64,000 nucleotides of DNA, from positions 2,232,001 through 2,296,000 of the forward strand of contig CP102281.1 of the NCBI GenBank assembly GCA_025150425.1. Reading direction: 5' to 3'. This document shows, piece by piece, positions 43,821 through 51,993 of this stretch; position 1 is the first letter of the stretch; each line of letters starts with the position of its first letter. The notes below the pieces were generated by a model. The model was given only the letters and a program-made list of their open reading frames with translations, was not told the DNA's origin and did not search any database. The stretch comes from [Eubacterium] siraeum (GTDB lineage: Bacteria; Bacillota; Clostridia; Oscillospirales; Ruminococcaceae). Both the position numbers and the translations under genes were made by a program.

Positions 43821-45239
43821 TTGTACAGAAAAAGACGATACAGGCGAAAAAGCTCAAAGCCGCAAAAGCTCATTCTGATAGGAATTGCGGCAGCGGTCAC
43901 GATCGGTGCGTTTTTGACCTTATTGAATATCGAAAAGCAAATTGACTCAGACAGCGCTTCATCGGTGCAGGAAAGCGAAACCACCGCCATTACTGCCGAT
44001 GCTGTTGCTGTGAATGACATTGCCGAGCCCAAAAAGATTGCTCTTATAAGCGGAAATGTCACAACAGCCGACAGCGTAAAGCTCCCCGATGAGATAAAAC
44101 AGTTGTTGCTCGACTACACCTCGGATAAATACGAATACGCAGGTGAACTGAAATACAGCCCGCTGTCGCAGTATTTCAATACCGACAGTACATACGGCAG
44201 GCTGTACGCAGGTTTCTGCAATACCTCGCTGCAATATCTGATATACGCAAGGCAGTGCCGCTCTGCCGATCTTCGCTATGACGAGGCATCGTTTGTGATA
44301 AACGTAGAAAGCGCAACCGTGAAAAAGGGCATTTACACGATAAACTATACCATAAGCGAAAAGATTGCGTTCGCAATATGCGATACCCCTGCCGAGTCCT
44401 GCGGTATGGAAGTCGAGGCGCAGATTTCCAAAGGCACAGACGGGAAATACAAGTTTGATATTCTGGCGGATGATACCGATGTAAACCTGCTCATAGAAGA
44501 ACGTGTAATGAGCTATCTTGGGTATGATTACGAAGAATATTATCTCAAGGATATGAAAATACCCGACAGCCTTGATTACGATAAAATGTATTCGGGCATT
44601 CTCAAAAAGCTCAAGGCGGAAGCAGAGAGCAACATAACCGAGCAGGAGCAGATGCTTGCGGACTATAACGCCGATCCCGACAGCTTCAAAGCCTCAAAGA
44701 CCGCAAAGCACAGCTACGACCGTGACAAAGCCGTTGCTTATTCATACAAATGGGTAAACGGCGAAAGCGTAGTCAGAAACCCTGCTTACAGCGACTATGC
44801 CGTATACGGCGGAAATTGCCAGAACTACGTTTCGCAGTCGTTGTTTGCTTCGGGAATTCCTATGGACTGGAGCGGCAGTGAGCAGTGGAAATGGTTTGAC
44901 GATGAAAGCGACCTTTCCGAGCTTCCTACGGGAAGGTCGGGGTCGTGGTCGGGAACGGAATATTTTTACGAATACTGCAATAAGAATACGGGCAAGGGCA
45001 TCGTAGCCGAAACAGACGGTAATATTTTCTCTGCACAGCCCGGTGATATTATCCAGTATGTAGTTGACGGCTGGGCACACCACAGCGTGATAGTAACAAA
45101 GGTAATATATGACGATGGCGGCAACGTTGTCGATCTTCTCATCAACAGCAATACAACCGACAGAGTTGATTATCCTATGAGTGCATACGGATATACGGAC
45201 ATAAGGCTGATAAAGATAATCGGATATAATGATAAATGA
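43821..45239 (+). CDS. membrane-anchored amidase-domain protein (Amidase_6-like)
   Basis: 472 residues beginning at a TTG with GGAG eight bases upstream. Basic N-terminus (RKRRYRRKSSK), one membrane segment (about 17-37), an unassigned middle region, then from about residue 300 a domain matching PF12671 (putative amidase): KHSYDRDKAVAYSYKWV, VYGGNCQNYVSQSLFASG with the candidate catalytic Cys, and DGWAHHSVIV with the His. Probably acts on cell-wall material outside the cell. A 51-codon frame starting ATG 43790 overlaps the N-terminus in another frame. Confidence 0.75.
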   Translation: MYRKRRYRRKSSKPQKLILIGIAAAVTIGAFLTLLNIEKQIDSDSASSVQESETTAITADAVAVNDIAEPKKIALISGNVTTADSVKLPDEIKQLLLDYTSDKYEYAGELKYSPLSQYFNTDSTYGRLYAGFCNTSLQYLIYARQCRSADLRYDEASFVINVESATVKKGIYTINYTISEKIAFAICDTPAESCGMEVEAQISKGTDGKYKFDILADDTDVNLLIEERVMSYLGYDYEEYYLKDMKIPDSLDYDKMYSGILKKLKAEAESNITEQEQMLADYNADPDSFKASKTAKHSYDRDKAVAYSYKWVNGESVVRNPAYSDYAVYGGNCQNYVSQSLFASGIPMDWSGSEQWKWFDDESDLSELPTGRSGSWSGTEYFYEYCNKNTGKGIVAETDGNIFSAQPGDIIQYVVDGWAHHSVIVTKVIYDDGGNVVDLLINSNTTDRVDYPMSAYGYTDIRLIKIIGYNDK

Positions 45240-45242
45240 TAA

Positions 45243-45285
45243 AAGCTGTATACTGCGGACGCCCGTAGTATACAGCTTATTTTTC
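45243..45285. terminator. bidirectional terminator
   Basis: Long stem AAGCTGTATACTgCGG / CCgTAGTATACAGCTT, T run on the plus strand. It ends both the amidase gene and the long minus-strand operon, whose stop codon at 45277 lies inside it. Confidence 0.85.
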
Positions 45286-46107
45286 TGCTCTTTCGATATT
45301 CCCGATAATATATTCATACTCGGGGTATGATTTTCTTATCCTTTCCCTGCACCGCTCGCAGAACTTGTCAAGCTGTGCCTTGTCATCACGCATTTTCTGC
45401 TTTGCGCCCCAAAGGTGAGTAAACTTATTCTGCGGCAAAAAAAGCCTGTCCTTGTCAAGAAGCGTTGTATATTCAATACCGCACCTTTTCGCAAGCATAG
45501 GGAGCAATCTCTGTTCGGCGAAAACCATATATGTAAGATAATCTCCGCCGTACACTGCCGATTTCATAAACGCTATGGAGCGTGATGTGTAATACTGCTT
45601 GAAATCCTCATCGGGAATATACAAAAACGCCGTATTGAGCGGTAACGTTGTATAATCAAGTCCCTCGTCAAGCACCTTGCCTTTCAGCCTGAACGATGAA
45701 ACATCGGGGTAGACGGACGGTATAAGTTCCTCCTCGTGTGCCGCAATTATCTTATCCCCAAACGGCGGATCTTCCCATACGATAAAATCCGTATCTATCA
45801 TAGCGCACGGTGCGGAAAACTGCTGTAAAGCAATCAACTTTCCTCCCGCCCAGAACATAACGGGGTCTATCCCGTCAAGATCATCGGGAATGACAACCTT
45901 TATATCGTTCCATATATCGTTTATGCCGAGAGCGGAAAAAAGCTCTGCTCCTGCGCTGTCGGTAAGCATAGTTATGCTGTTGCCGTTCTTGCGCCATTGC
46001 AAAGCCGAAATCACTGTGCAGTATATGTCGGGTAGGCTCATAGTGAGCTTCTTACCCGGATTCTTGGCGAAAAATGCCGCCGATGAAAATGAATGGAATC
46101 CGTTCAT
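45277..46107 (-). CDS. putative glycosyltransferase-like protein
   Basis: 276 residues. Not firmly recognised, but the string APCAMIDTDFIVWEDPPFG has the hydrophobic-D-x-D pattern of GT-A glycosyltransferases, and SIAFMKSAVYGGDYLTYMVFAEQRLLPM is like the acceptor-side helix of such enzymes. No signal or membrane segment. Its start overlaps the stop of the Gly-Ser-Phe repeat protein by 4 bp (ATGA), so the two are translationally coupled. It ends the seven-gene minus-strand run. Confidence 0.5.
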   Translation of the reverse strand: MNGFHSFSSAAFFAKNPGKKLTMSLPDIYCTVISALQWRKNGNSITMLTDSAGAELFSALGINDIWNDIKVVIPDDLDGIDPVMFWAGGKLIALQQFSAPCAMIDTDFIVWEDPPFGDKIIAAHEEELIPSVYPDVSSFRLKGKVLDEGLDYTTLPLNTAFLYIPDEDFKQYYTSRSIAFMKSAVYGGDYLTYMVFAEQRLLPMLAKRCGIEYTTLLDKDRLFLPQNKFTHLWGAKQKMRDDKAQLDKFCERCRERIRKSYPEYEYIIGNIERAEK

Positions 46108-46739
46108 ATAAGGTGTATCCCGTATCCGTAGCGGTTAAGCGGTTCAGATGAGAAGAAAAGCATAAGCGCCTTAGGCGTAAAGCTGCCGCCCACGCACAGC
46201 TCATCATACGAAAAACTGCCCGAAAGAAAGCTCGTTATATCAAAACTGCCGATATTGAATGAACCGAATCTCGTTTTACCCGAGCCGTACTTATATTCGT
46301 ATTCATATTGATGCTTATAAGAACCGAACGAACCTGCAAACGAAGATGCCGTAAAAGAACCGGCAAACGAACCGCTTCCCGTCATAACGGGAAGTCTGAA
46401 CGAACCGTCTGCCGATAAAACAACTGTTCCTGCTTCACGCTTTAAAAACGGAGGTGTCACCATCTTGAAATGATAACCGCCGTACTCACCGCTGTTATTT
46501 TCGCATTCAGCTTCTTCATTTGTTCCTGTGAATATATCCTCAAGTGCCTTGTCCACGTCGCCGTTTCTGTCGATGTTATCAATTCTTGCCGCTTCGTTAT
46601 CATAGCCTCCGAGCCTTAGCCAGTCAGCAAGTCTGCCGCCGAGATAATAGCCTTTAACATCGGTTATATTGAAATTGTCCCTGATACCGTCAAGGTCGGA
46701 TACCTTTACTCCGCCTATCCAGAGGCAACAGTTCTGCAT
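46104..46739 (-). CDS. Gly-Ser-Phe repeat protein with conserved-looking N-terminal module
   Basis: 211 residues, not recognised. Residues 1-75 (e.g. IRDNFNITDVKGYYLGGRLADWL, GGYDNEAARI, then LEDIFTG; given here in pieces) read like a small helical domain. From about residue 108 to 195 the triplet GSF occurs eight times at irregular spacing (DGSF, SGSF, AGSF, AGSF, FGSF, IGSF, SGSF, GGSF) with a Tyr/Glu/Lys-rich piece (HQYEYEYKYGSG) between. No signal peptide or lipobox. Coupled to the glycosyltransferase-like gene downstream and 30 bp after the CCA-transferase-like gene. Function unknown. Confidence 0.6.
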   Translation of the reverse strand: MQNCCLWIGGVKVSDLDGIRDNFNITDVKGYYLGGRLADWLRLGGYDNEAARIDNIDRNGDVDKALEDIFTGTNEEAECENNSGEYGGYHFKMVTPPFLKREAGTVVLSADGSFRLPVMTGSGSFAGSFTASSFAGSFGSYKHQYEYEYKYGSGKTRFGSFNIGSFDITSFLSGSFSYDELCVGGSFTPKALMLFFSSEPLNRYGYGIHLI

Positions 46740-46769
46740 AACATCAATCCTTTCGTAAGCATACCTTTT

Positions 46770-48167
46770 TCAGCGGCGCACACTTTTTCTCACCATATCA
46801 AGCAGTATCGGAGCAACGTTCAGCGACGGCTCAGCCAGCACCGCTTCATACAGCGACTCTATAACAGCTCTCGCCTGTGCCTTGTTTGCGACAAGGCGAT
46901 GCGTGATAAGATCGTTTTCTTTTATGGCAAGCTGTGATATACTGTAGCATTCGCCGGACGCAATTATATCATCAAGCATTGTCAATGTTCTGCGGTACAT
47001 TGCTATAACGCCCTCATGCACCGTAGGCTTCGCCGTATCATCGGCTATACGGAGCTTTATCAGCTTTTTAAGCTCCTCGTGAGAATACTCGCAAAGCAGC
47101 CTTTTAACTGCCGTCCTGTCCTCCGTAATGCTTATATCGTGCGATTCTATCAGCATATCCGTGTCACTGCGGAGTTTAAGCTCCGCCCTGTACTTTTCGA
47201 AGAAATTCGCCGCTGTTATCCTGCCGTACTCCCCGTGACCGTAAAAGAATGTGTTGCCGTGCGAATCACGGCATCTGCAATCGGGAATGCCGACATTGTG
47301 GAACAGCATAGCATACCGTATATCAGCCTGCGGAGGCGCAAACTCAACGCTTTTGGAAATATGCTCCCACAGCGTGCTGTCATAATATCTTTCCTTATAT
47401 CTCTGCGCTTTCAGCAGTTCAGGCTCTATTGCGGAAAATACCTCCGGAAACCGAGCCATCACGCCCGAAATATTTCTTGTAAGAAGAATCCTTGTAAAGC
47501 GTCTTGACAACTCGTGCTTATCCGCCTCACGCAGAAGCGGTGCGTCCGCCTTTATTGCGTCGGCTGTAACGCTGTCGATCTCATAATTCTCTGCGCCGAG
47601 CAGTTCAAGTGCTGTCAGCATATTGAACGGGTTTGTAACAAGGCTCGACTTAGGTTCGAGTTTAAGCGTCAGCTCGTTTTCGTCAAGATCGTTTTCGTGC
47701 CACATCACAACGGGATATTCGCCTATTGCTTTCAGCGTTATCACGCCGTCCTTTATGCACGGCATACCGTCAAACGGATCTCTGAATCCTTTTCTTGGAT
47801 GGTATGCAATCGCAAATGCGGAAAAATCACGGTGAACAAGGTCGAAAATGTAATTGTCGGTATAGACTGCTTTTCCGTCCTTTATTTCGCCGCAATAGCT
47901 TGACACCTGTATTACAAGTCCAAGTGACGACACCATAACACTGCTCATATCCTCGTTTTGCGAAACTATCCGCATATCACGGAACACATACAGCATTTCG
48001 CCAAAGTCCGCCGTAGTGATAATATCATAATCCATAGGCGAGCCGCCTCTCAGCAGTTCAGCTACGCACTGTCCGACAAAATACGCCTTGTTACCTGCAC
48101 GTTCAAGCATTTTCAGCACCTGCAATGCCTGCTCGGGAATATTCAGCGTCTGTCTTTTAACAGCCAA
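46770..48167 (-). CDS. degenerate CCA tRNA nucleotidyltransferase/poly(A) polymerase family protein
   Basis: 465 residues, usual family length. The head domain is recognisable (AYFVGQCVAELLRGGSPMDYDIIT) with the DxD pair kept but the canonical GGxVRD changed to GQxVAE. HRDFSAFAIAYHPRKGFRDPFDGM matches the second motif. The nucleotide-selecting EDxxR motif is not seen where expected (NPFNMLTALELLG), and the HD-domain start reads LFHNVGIPD, HN instead of HD. So it may be an inactive or repurposed paralogue, or a very divergent CCA enzyme. It lies 20 bp after the TtcA-like gene. Confidence 0.75.
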   Translation of the reverse strand: MAVKRQTLNIPEQALQVLKMLERAGNKAYFVGQCVAELLRGGSPMDYDIITTADFGEMLYVFRDMRIVSQNEDMSSVMVSSLGLVIQVSSYCGEIKDGKAVYTDNYIFDLVHRDFSAFAIAYHPRKGFRDPFDGMPCIKDGVITLKAIGEYPVVMWHENDLDENELTLKLEPKSSLVTNPFNMLTALELLGAENYEIDSVTADAIKADAPLLREADKHELSRRFTRILLTRNISGVMARFPEVFSAIEPELLKAQRYKERYYDSTLWEHISKSVEFAPPQADIRYAMLFHNVGIPDCRCRDSHGNTFFYGHGEYGRITAANFFEKYRAELKLRSDTDMLIESHDISITEDRTAVKRLLCEYSHEELKKLIKLRIADDTAKPTVHEGVIAMYRRTLTMLDDIIASGECYSISQLAIKENDLITHRLVANKAQARAVIESLYEAVLAEPSLNVAPILLDMVRKSVRR

Positions 48168-48187
48168 GTACGGTCACCTCTTGTTGT

Positions 48188-48913
48188 TTATTTATCTGGG
48201 TATCCCCAGCCGTCCACGCCGCTCTTCCTGAGTGCCGTGAACATTCTGAGCTTGAAGCCCTTGTCCTTATGCTCCATATCCCTTAAAAACTCTTTTGTTT
48301 TCTGCCTTGACGTTGTCTTATCCGCAGGGCAGACCGACTTCACGATTTCAAGATTATTACGGTTGCAGGCGGATAACACCTGTGACTCAGGCGCAAGCAC
48401 AAGCGGTCGGATAACCGTTATATCCTTGCGGTCAAGGTGGGTCTTAGGCGAAAAACATCCTATCCTGCCCTCGTTGAACAGGTTCATTATAAATGTTTCG
48501 ATAACATCGTCATTGTTATGTCCTAGCGCCAGTTTGTTACAGCCTGCCGCCTTTGCCGCATCGTGAAGCGCACCTCTCCTCATATTTGCACACAGCGAAC
48601 AGGGGTTAGGCTCTTTTCTTATGTCGAATACTATCTCGCCTATCTGCGTATGAACAAGGCTGAAAGGCACGTCCAGCTTTTCGCAAAGCCTTGCCACCGC
48701 ATCATAGTTATTCGGCACACCGTTGAAACCGGGGTCAATCGTGACAGCCGTTATGTCATAATCAAACTCCGCAAACCTTCTCATTTGCGCAAGTCCGGCA
48801 AGCAGAACAAGGCTGTCCTTGCCGCCGGATACTCCCACTGCGATTTTGTCGCCCTTTTGTATAAGGTCGAAATCCTGTACGGCTTTTCTTATATATCCCA
48901 GTATCTTCTGCAT
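48188..48913 (-). CDS. TtcA-like tRNA 2-thiocytidine(32) synthetase family protein
   Basis: 241 residues. PP-loop VGVSGGKDSLVLL near residue 28 binds ATP; CSLCANMRRGAL supplies a CxxC pair, and KLALGHNNDDVIETFIMNL is the family signature. Such enzymes thiolate C32 of tRNAs, including tRNA-Arg, using an Fe-S cluster. Bacterial TtcA is longer (about 300), so a related PP-loop thiolase is possible. Start overlaps the stop of the small membrane protein by 1 bp. Confidence 0.82.
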   Translation of the reverse strand: MQKILGYIRKAVQDFDLIQKGDKIAVGVSGGKDSLVLLAGLAQMRRFAEFDYDITAVTIDPGFNGVPNNYDAVARLCEKLDVPFSLVHTQIGEIVFDIRKEPNPCSLCANMRRGALHDAAKAAGCNKLALGHNNDDVIETFIMNLFNEGRIGCFSPKTHLDRKDITVIRPLVLAPESQVLSACNRNNLEIVKSVCPADKTTSRQKTKEFLRDMEHKDKGFKLRMFTALRKSGVDGWGYPDK

Positions 48914-49161
48914 TATTTCTTATCCTTTTTGTTCTTGCCGAATCTGAAATAATTCTCACGGTACTTTATCGGGATATTCAGCTTTCTGCTCAGCACCATT
49001 ACGGTTGCATCCGAAGCGATGGTCAGCGCAATGAAGATTATGCAGATAACATAAGCCGTATTATTATTTGTAACTATTGCTACACCTGCCGCTCCTGCGG
49101 CGATCAGTGCAAACAAAAAACGTGTTTTCTTGAATATTCCCAGAGCAAGCTCCAAAAACAC
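48913..49161 (-). CDS. small two-helix membrane protein
   Basis: 82 residues, mostly hydrophobic from 10 to 55 (two helices: TRFLFALIAAGAAGVAIVT and NTAYVICIIFIALTIASDA), ending in a basic tail (YFRFGKNKKDKK). Unrecognised. It sits between the exporter permease (18 bp) and the TtcA-like gene (1-bp overlap), so it belongs to the operon. Confidence 0.65.
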   Translation of the reverse strand: MFLELALGIFKKTRFLFALIAAGAAGVAIVTNNNTAYVICIIFIALTIASDATVMVLSRKLNIPIKYRENYFRFGKNKKDKK

Positions 49162-49179
49162 TCCTCCTTTATATCGGCA

Positions 49180-51948
49180 TTAATCCTCGCCGAGCTTCAG
49201 CGCCTTGTTGATATTTATCTTTCTGATAATAGCACCGAGTATCGCAAATCCTCCGAGAAGCATTATCGCAATAAGTATATACATCTTAATGTAGTCTGCC
49301 TGCATTGCCGCTACTCTGTACGGCGGTATCTGCTCGTTTACATTATACATATACTGGAACAGCGGTACAAACAGGTCGCTTGTAACTCCGCCTATGATAA
49401 ATGCGCAGATTATTGAAACACCCGATACCAGAAGCTGTTCATATCCCAGTATTCCTATTATCTCACCGAATGAAACGCCCATAGCCCTTAAAATACCGAA
49501 CTGCAGCGTCCTGCCCTTTATGGACAGTATCCAGTAAATAAGGAAGCCGATTATAGTCATTACCATTATGATTATAAATCCGAGCGTCAGCGCACCGTTC
49601 ATACCCTGCAGTGAAGGATCCGTCTTTTCGCTTATCAGCATCTGTGAGCTGTCCTTCACGCTTTCGAGCGGCAGCATAGACTCCTCTATACTCTTGTAAA
49701 GGGCTTCGCTTGTTGCGCCGTCTTTCATCTTGAGCCATATCTGATAAGGCTCAAGCTCTGTTCTCGCCCTTACATAATTATAATTCATTACCGCAAAGTC
49801 GCACTCGTTGGGGTTAAGTCCGGGCCAGTAGTCAACTATAGCCATAACAGTGGTATCAAGGCTGTCGTTTCCGCCCCACTTGAACGAGATTATATCGCCC
49901 TGCGAAACATTCGACTTTTCCGCAAGTCCTCTTGAGATTATAACGCCGGAACGGCTCTCTACAAGAGCGTTGCAGTAGTTCCACCAGTGGATAGGCAGAA
50001 GATCGTTTCTGAACCACGCCGTCTGTGCGAATTTATCAGGTTCTATTGCCATAAGCGTAAGATCTGCAACATTCTTGTTTGCAATTCTCAGCTTTACATT
50101 ATCGTTTACAAGAACTTTTGTGGCAATCTCCACACCGTCAAGCGCCTCATAACGTGAAAAGTCGGTTTCGACATAGGCGCTTGAGCCGCCCTCCTCCGAG
50201 GTCGAAAGCGAGTATTCCGTCATTACGACATCTGCACCGTTCTCATAATAAATCCTGTCGCTTATATTGTTGTTTATAGCTCTCGCCGTATTCGCCGAGA
50301 ACAGACCGAATGAGAAGGTCATTACAAGGAACAGCATAAGGAAACGCTCCTTGCCGCCCTGTGAACGGCACACGGTGGTTATAGCCATATACTGTGAGGG
50401 TGTCCAGAACGGACGCAGTACATAATACACAAGCCTTAAAAGATACGGATAGATACGGATAAACAGCAGACCGAAGCCCAGTATCATAAGCGTTGAGAAT
50501 ATGAACAGAAGCGGGTCAAGCTCGCCTGTCGCTTCAAAAGTACCCTCAGCTATAGAATTTGTGATATTAGTTGTGTAGAAGTAAAGGAAGCCGAATGACA
50601 CCGCAAGAAGTACAATATCAACACCGCACTTTTCCCACAGCGACATCTTTACGACCTTTGTCCTGCTCTGCTTATACTGTACGATAGTCAGCTTTGACGC
50701 AGGGATAATCGGTATCATTGTGGTGAGGAAGAATACCACTACCGCAAGCAGTGCGTAAATAATGCTTATTCCGGTTATCTTTGCGGCAATTCCCGTGCGG
50801 TTTACGAACTCTAAAAATCCGTTTGATACTCCGAGGAACTGACACAGCACAAGTCCGATGAACGGTGCGACCACAAGCGTCACAATACCGAGTATGCCCG
50901 ACTCTGCGGCATACATACCGAATATCTGCCACGAGCTTGCGCCACGGCTCTTGAATACGGCAATCTCGTTACGCTCTCTGTCAACGTTCAGCTGAGATAC
51001 CATGAACAGATAGAATGCCAGCATTACCATTGCGGGTATCTGAAGTATCCACAGTATACGGGTGAGCTTTTCCGCACGCTCGGTATAGTTGCCGATTATA
51101 TCCGCAACGTTGAATTCGTGTGCATATCCTGCCTCTTTATAGAACGCATCGTCCTTTTCAAGCTCCGCAGTAACAGCGGATATTCTGTTCATATCAAGCG
51201 TATGATAGCCAAGAGAATATCTTCTTGCAATGTTTACCGCATTGAATCTGCCTGCGGGCATAAGGTCGTTTCGTACCATATCGTAATCAACGAATATGGC
51301 ATTGAGATAGCTGTCGAGCGTTTCTGCCCAGTAGCTGTCATTGTCGGTCTTCTGCTCATATACGCCGGTGATTTTCACATAATACGGCTCAACACCTGCC
51401 GCAAGCGAAACTATCTTATATGTATTGCCCATATTTATGCCGAGCGTTTTGAGCGCATCTTCTGAAGCAAGTCCCTCGTATACGCCGTCAACAGAGGTCT
51501 TTGAGGGCAGCTCGCCTCTGACGAGCTTCATATGGTCAAGACTGTCGGTCATTCCTATAAGCTTCAGCCTTGTAGACAGTTCCGAACCGTTACGCTCGCC
51601 GTTTACGATATAAAGGCAATCGTCAATAAGCGTTGTCTTGCTGTTCTCCGAGGCGATTCCTATAGCATTTATCCTTGAATCCGACTTTGATACAACATCG
51701 TCTATCGTTGCCTGCTGAGCATTCGTATCTGCCGTTATCTGAAGCGTCTTTGTAACGGAATACAGACCGGGATATTTGTTGTTGTCAATCTGGTACTGCT
51801 CCATATCCTTTATCAGCATACGCTGTAAGGATGCGTCCATATATATCGGAATAGTGCTCATCATACCTGCGGCAAGCAGGAAGCCGATGAAAAGACACAG
51901 CACCATCCATTTTGTGTTGCGCATTTTGCGCCATAATAAAGTAAACAT
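49180..51948 (-). CDS. FtsX/MacB-like ABC transporter permease
   Basis: 922 residues. One N-terminal helix (WMVLCLFIGFLLAAGMMSTI), a large extracytoplasmic region, three helices (about 305-410), further helices at about 440-520, a second extracytoplasmic domain and three C-terminal helices (MTIIGFLIYWILSIKGRTLQFGIL then AMGVSFGEIIGILG, a classic FtsX-tail pattern). Typical of duplicated FtsX-type exporters. No ATPase gene is in the operon. It follows the adaptor lipoprotein by 45 bp. Confidence 0.83.
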   Translation of the reverse strand: MFTLLWRKMRNTKWMVLCLFIGFLLAAGMMSTIPIYMDASLQRMLIKDMEQYQIDNNKYPGLYSVTKTLQITADTNAQQATIDDVVSKSDSRINAIGIASENSKTTLIDDCLYIVNGERNGSELSTRLKLIGMTDSLDHMKLVRGELPSKTSVDGVYEGLASEDALKTLGINMGNTYKIVSLAAGVEPYYVKITGVYEQKTDNDSYWAETLDSYLNAIFVDYDMVRNDLMPAGRFNAVNIARRYSLGYHTLDMNRISAVTAELEKDDAFYKEAGYAHEFNVADIIGNYTERAEKLTRILWILQIPAMVMLAFYLFMVSQLNVDRERNEIAVFKSRGASSWQIFGMYAAESGILGIVTLVVAPFIGLVLCQFLGVSNGFLEFVNRTGIAAKITGISIIYALLAVVVFFLTTMIPIIPASKLTIVQYKQSRTKVVKMSLWEKCGVDIVLLAVSFGFLYFYTTNITNSIAEGTFEATGELDPLLFIFSTLMILGFGLLFIRIYPYLLRLVYYVLRPFWTPSQYMAITTVCRSQGGKERFLMLFLVMTFSFGLFSANTARAINNNISDRIYYENGADVVMTEYSLSTSEEGGSSAYVETDFSRYEALDGVEIATKVLVNDNVKLRIANKNVADLTLMAIEPDKFAQTAWFRNDLLPIHWWNYCNALVESRSGVIISRGLAEKSNVSQGDIISFKWGGNDSLDTTVMAIVDYWPGLNPNECDFAVMNYNYVRARTELEPYQIWLKMKDGATSEALYKSIEESMLPLESVKDSSQMLISEKTDPSLQGMNGALTLGFIIIMVMTIIGFLIYWILSIKGRTLQFGILRAMGVSFGEIIGILGYEQLLVSGVSIICAFIIGGVTSDLFVPLFQYMYNVNEQIPPYRVAAMQADYIKMYILIAIMLLGGFAILGAIIRKININKALKLGED

Positions 51949-51993
51949 CTTGTATTATTCCTTCCGAAAGTAAAGCCTGTTCAGTTTGCCGTC

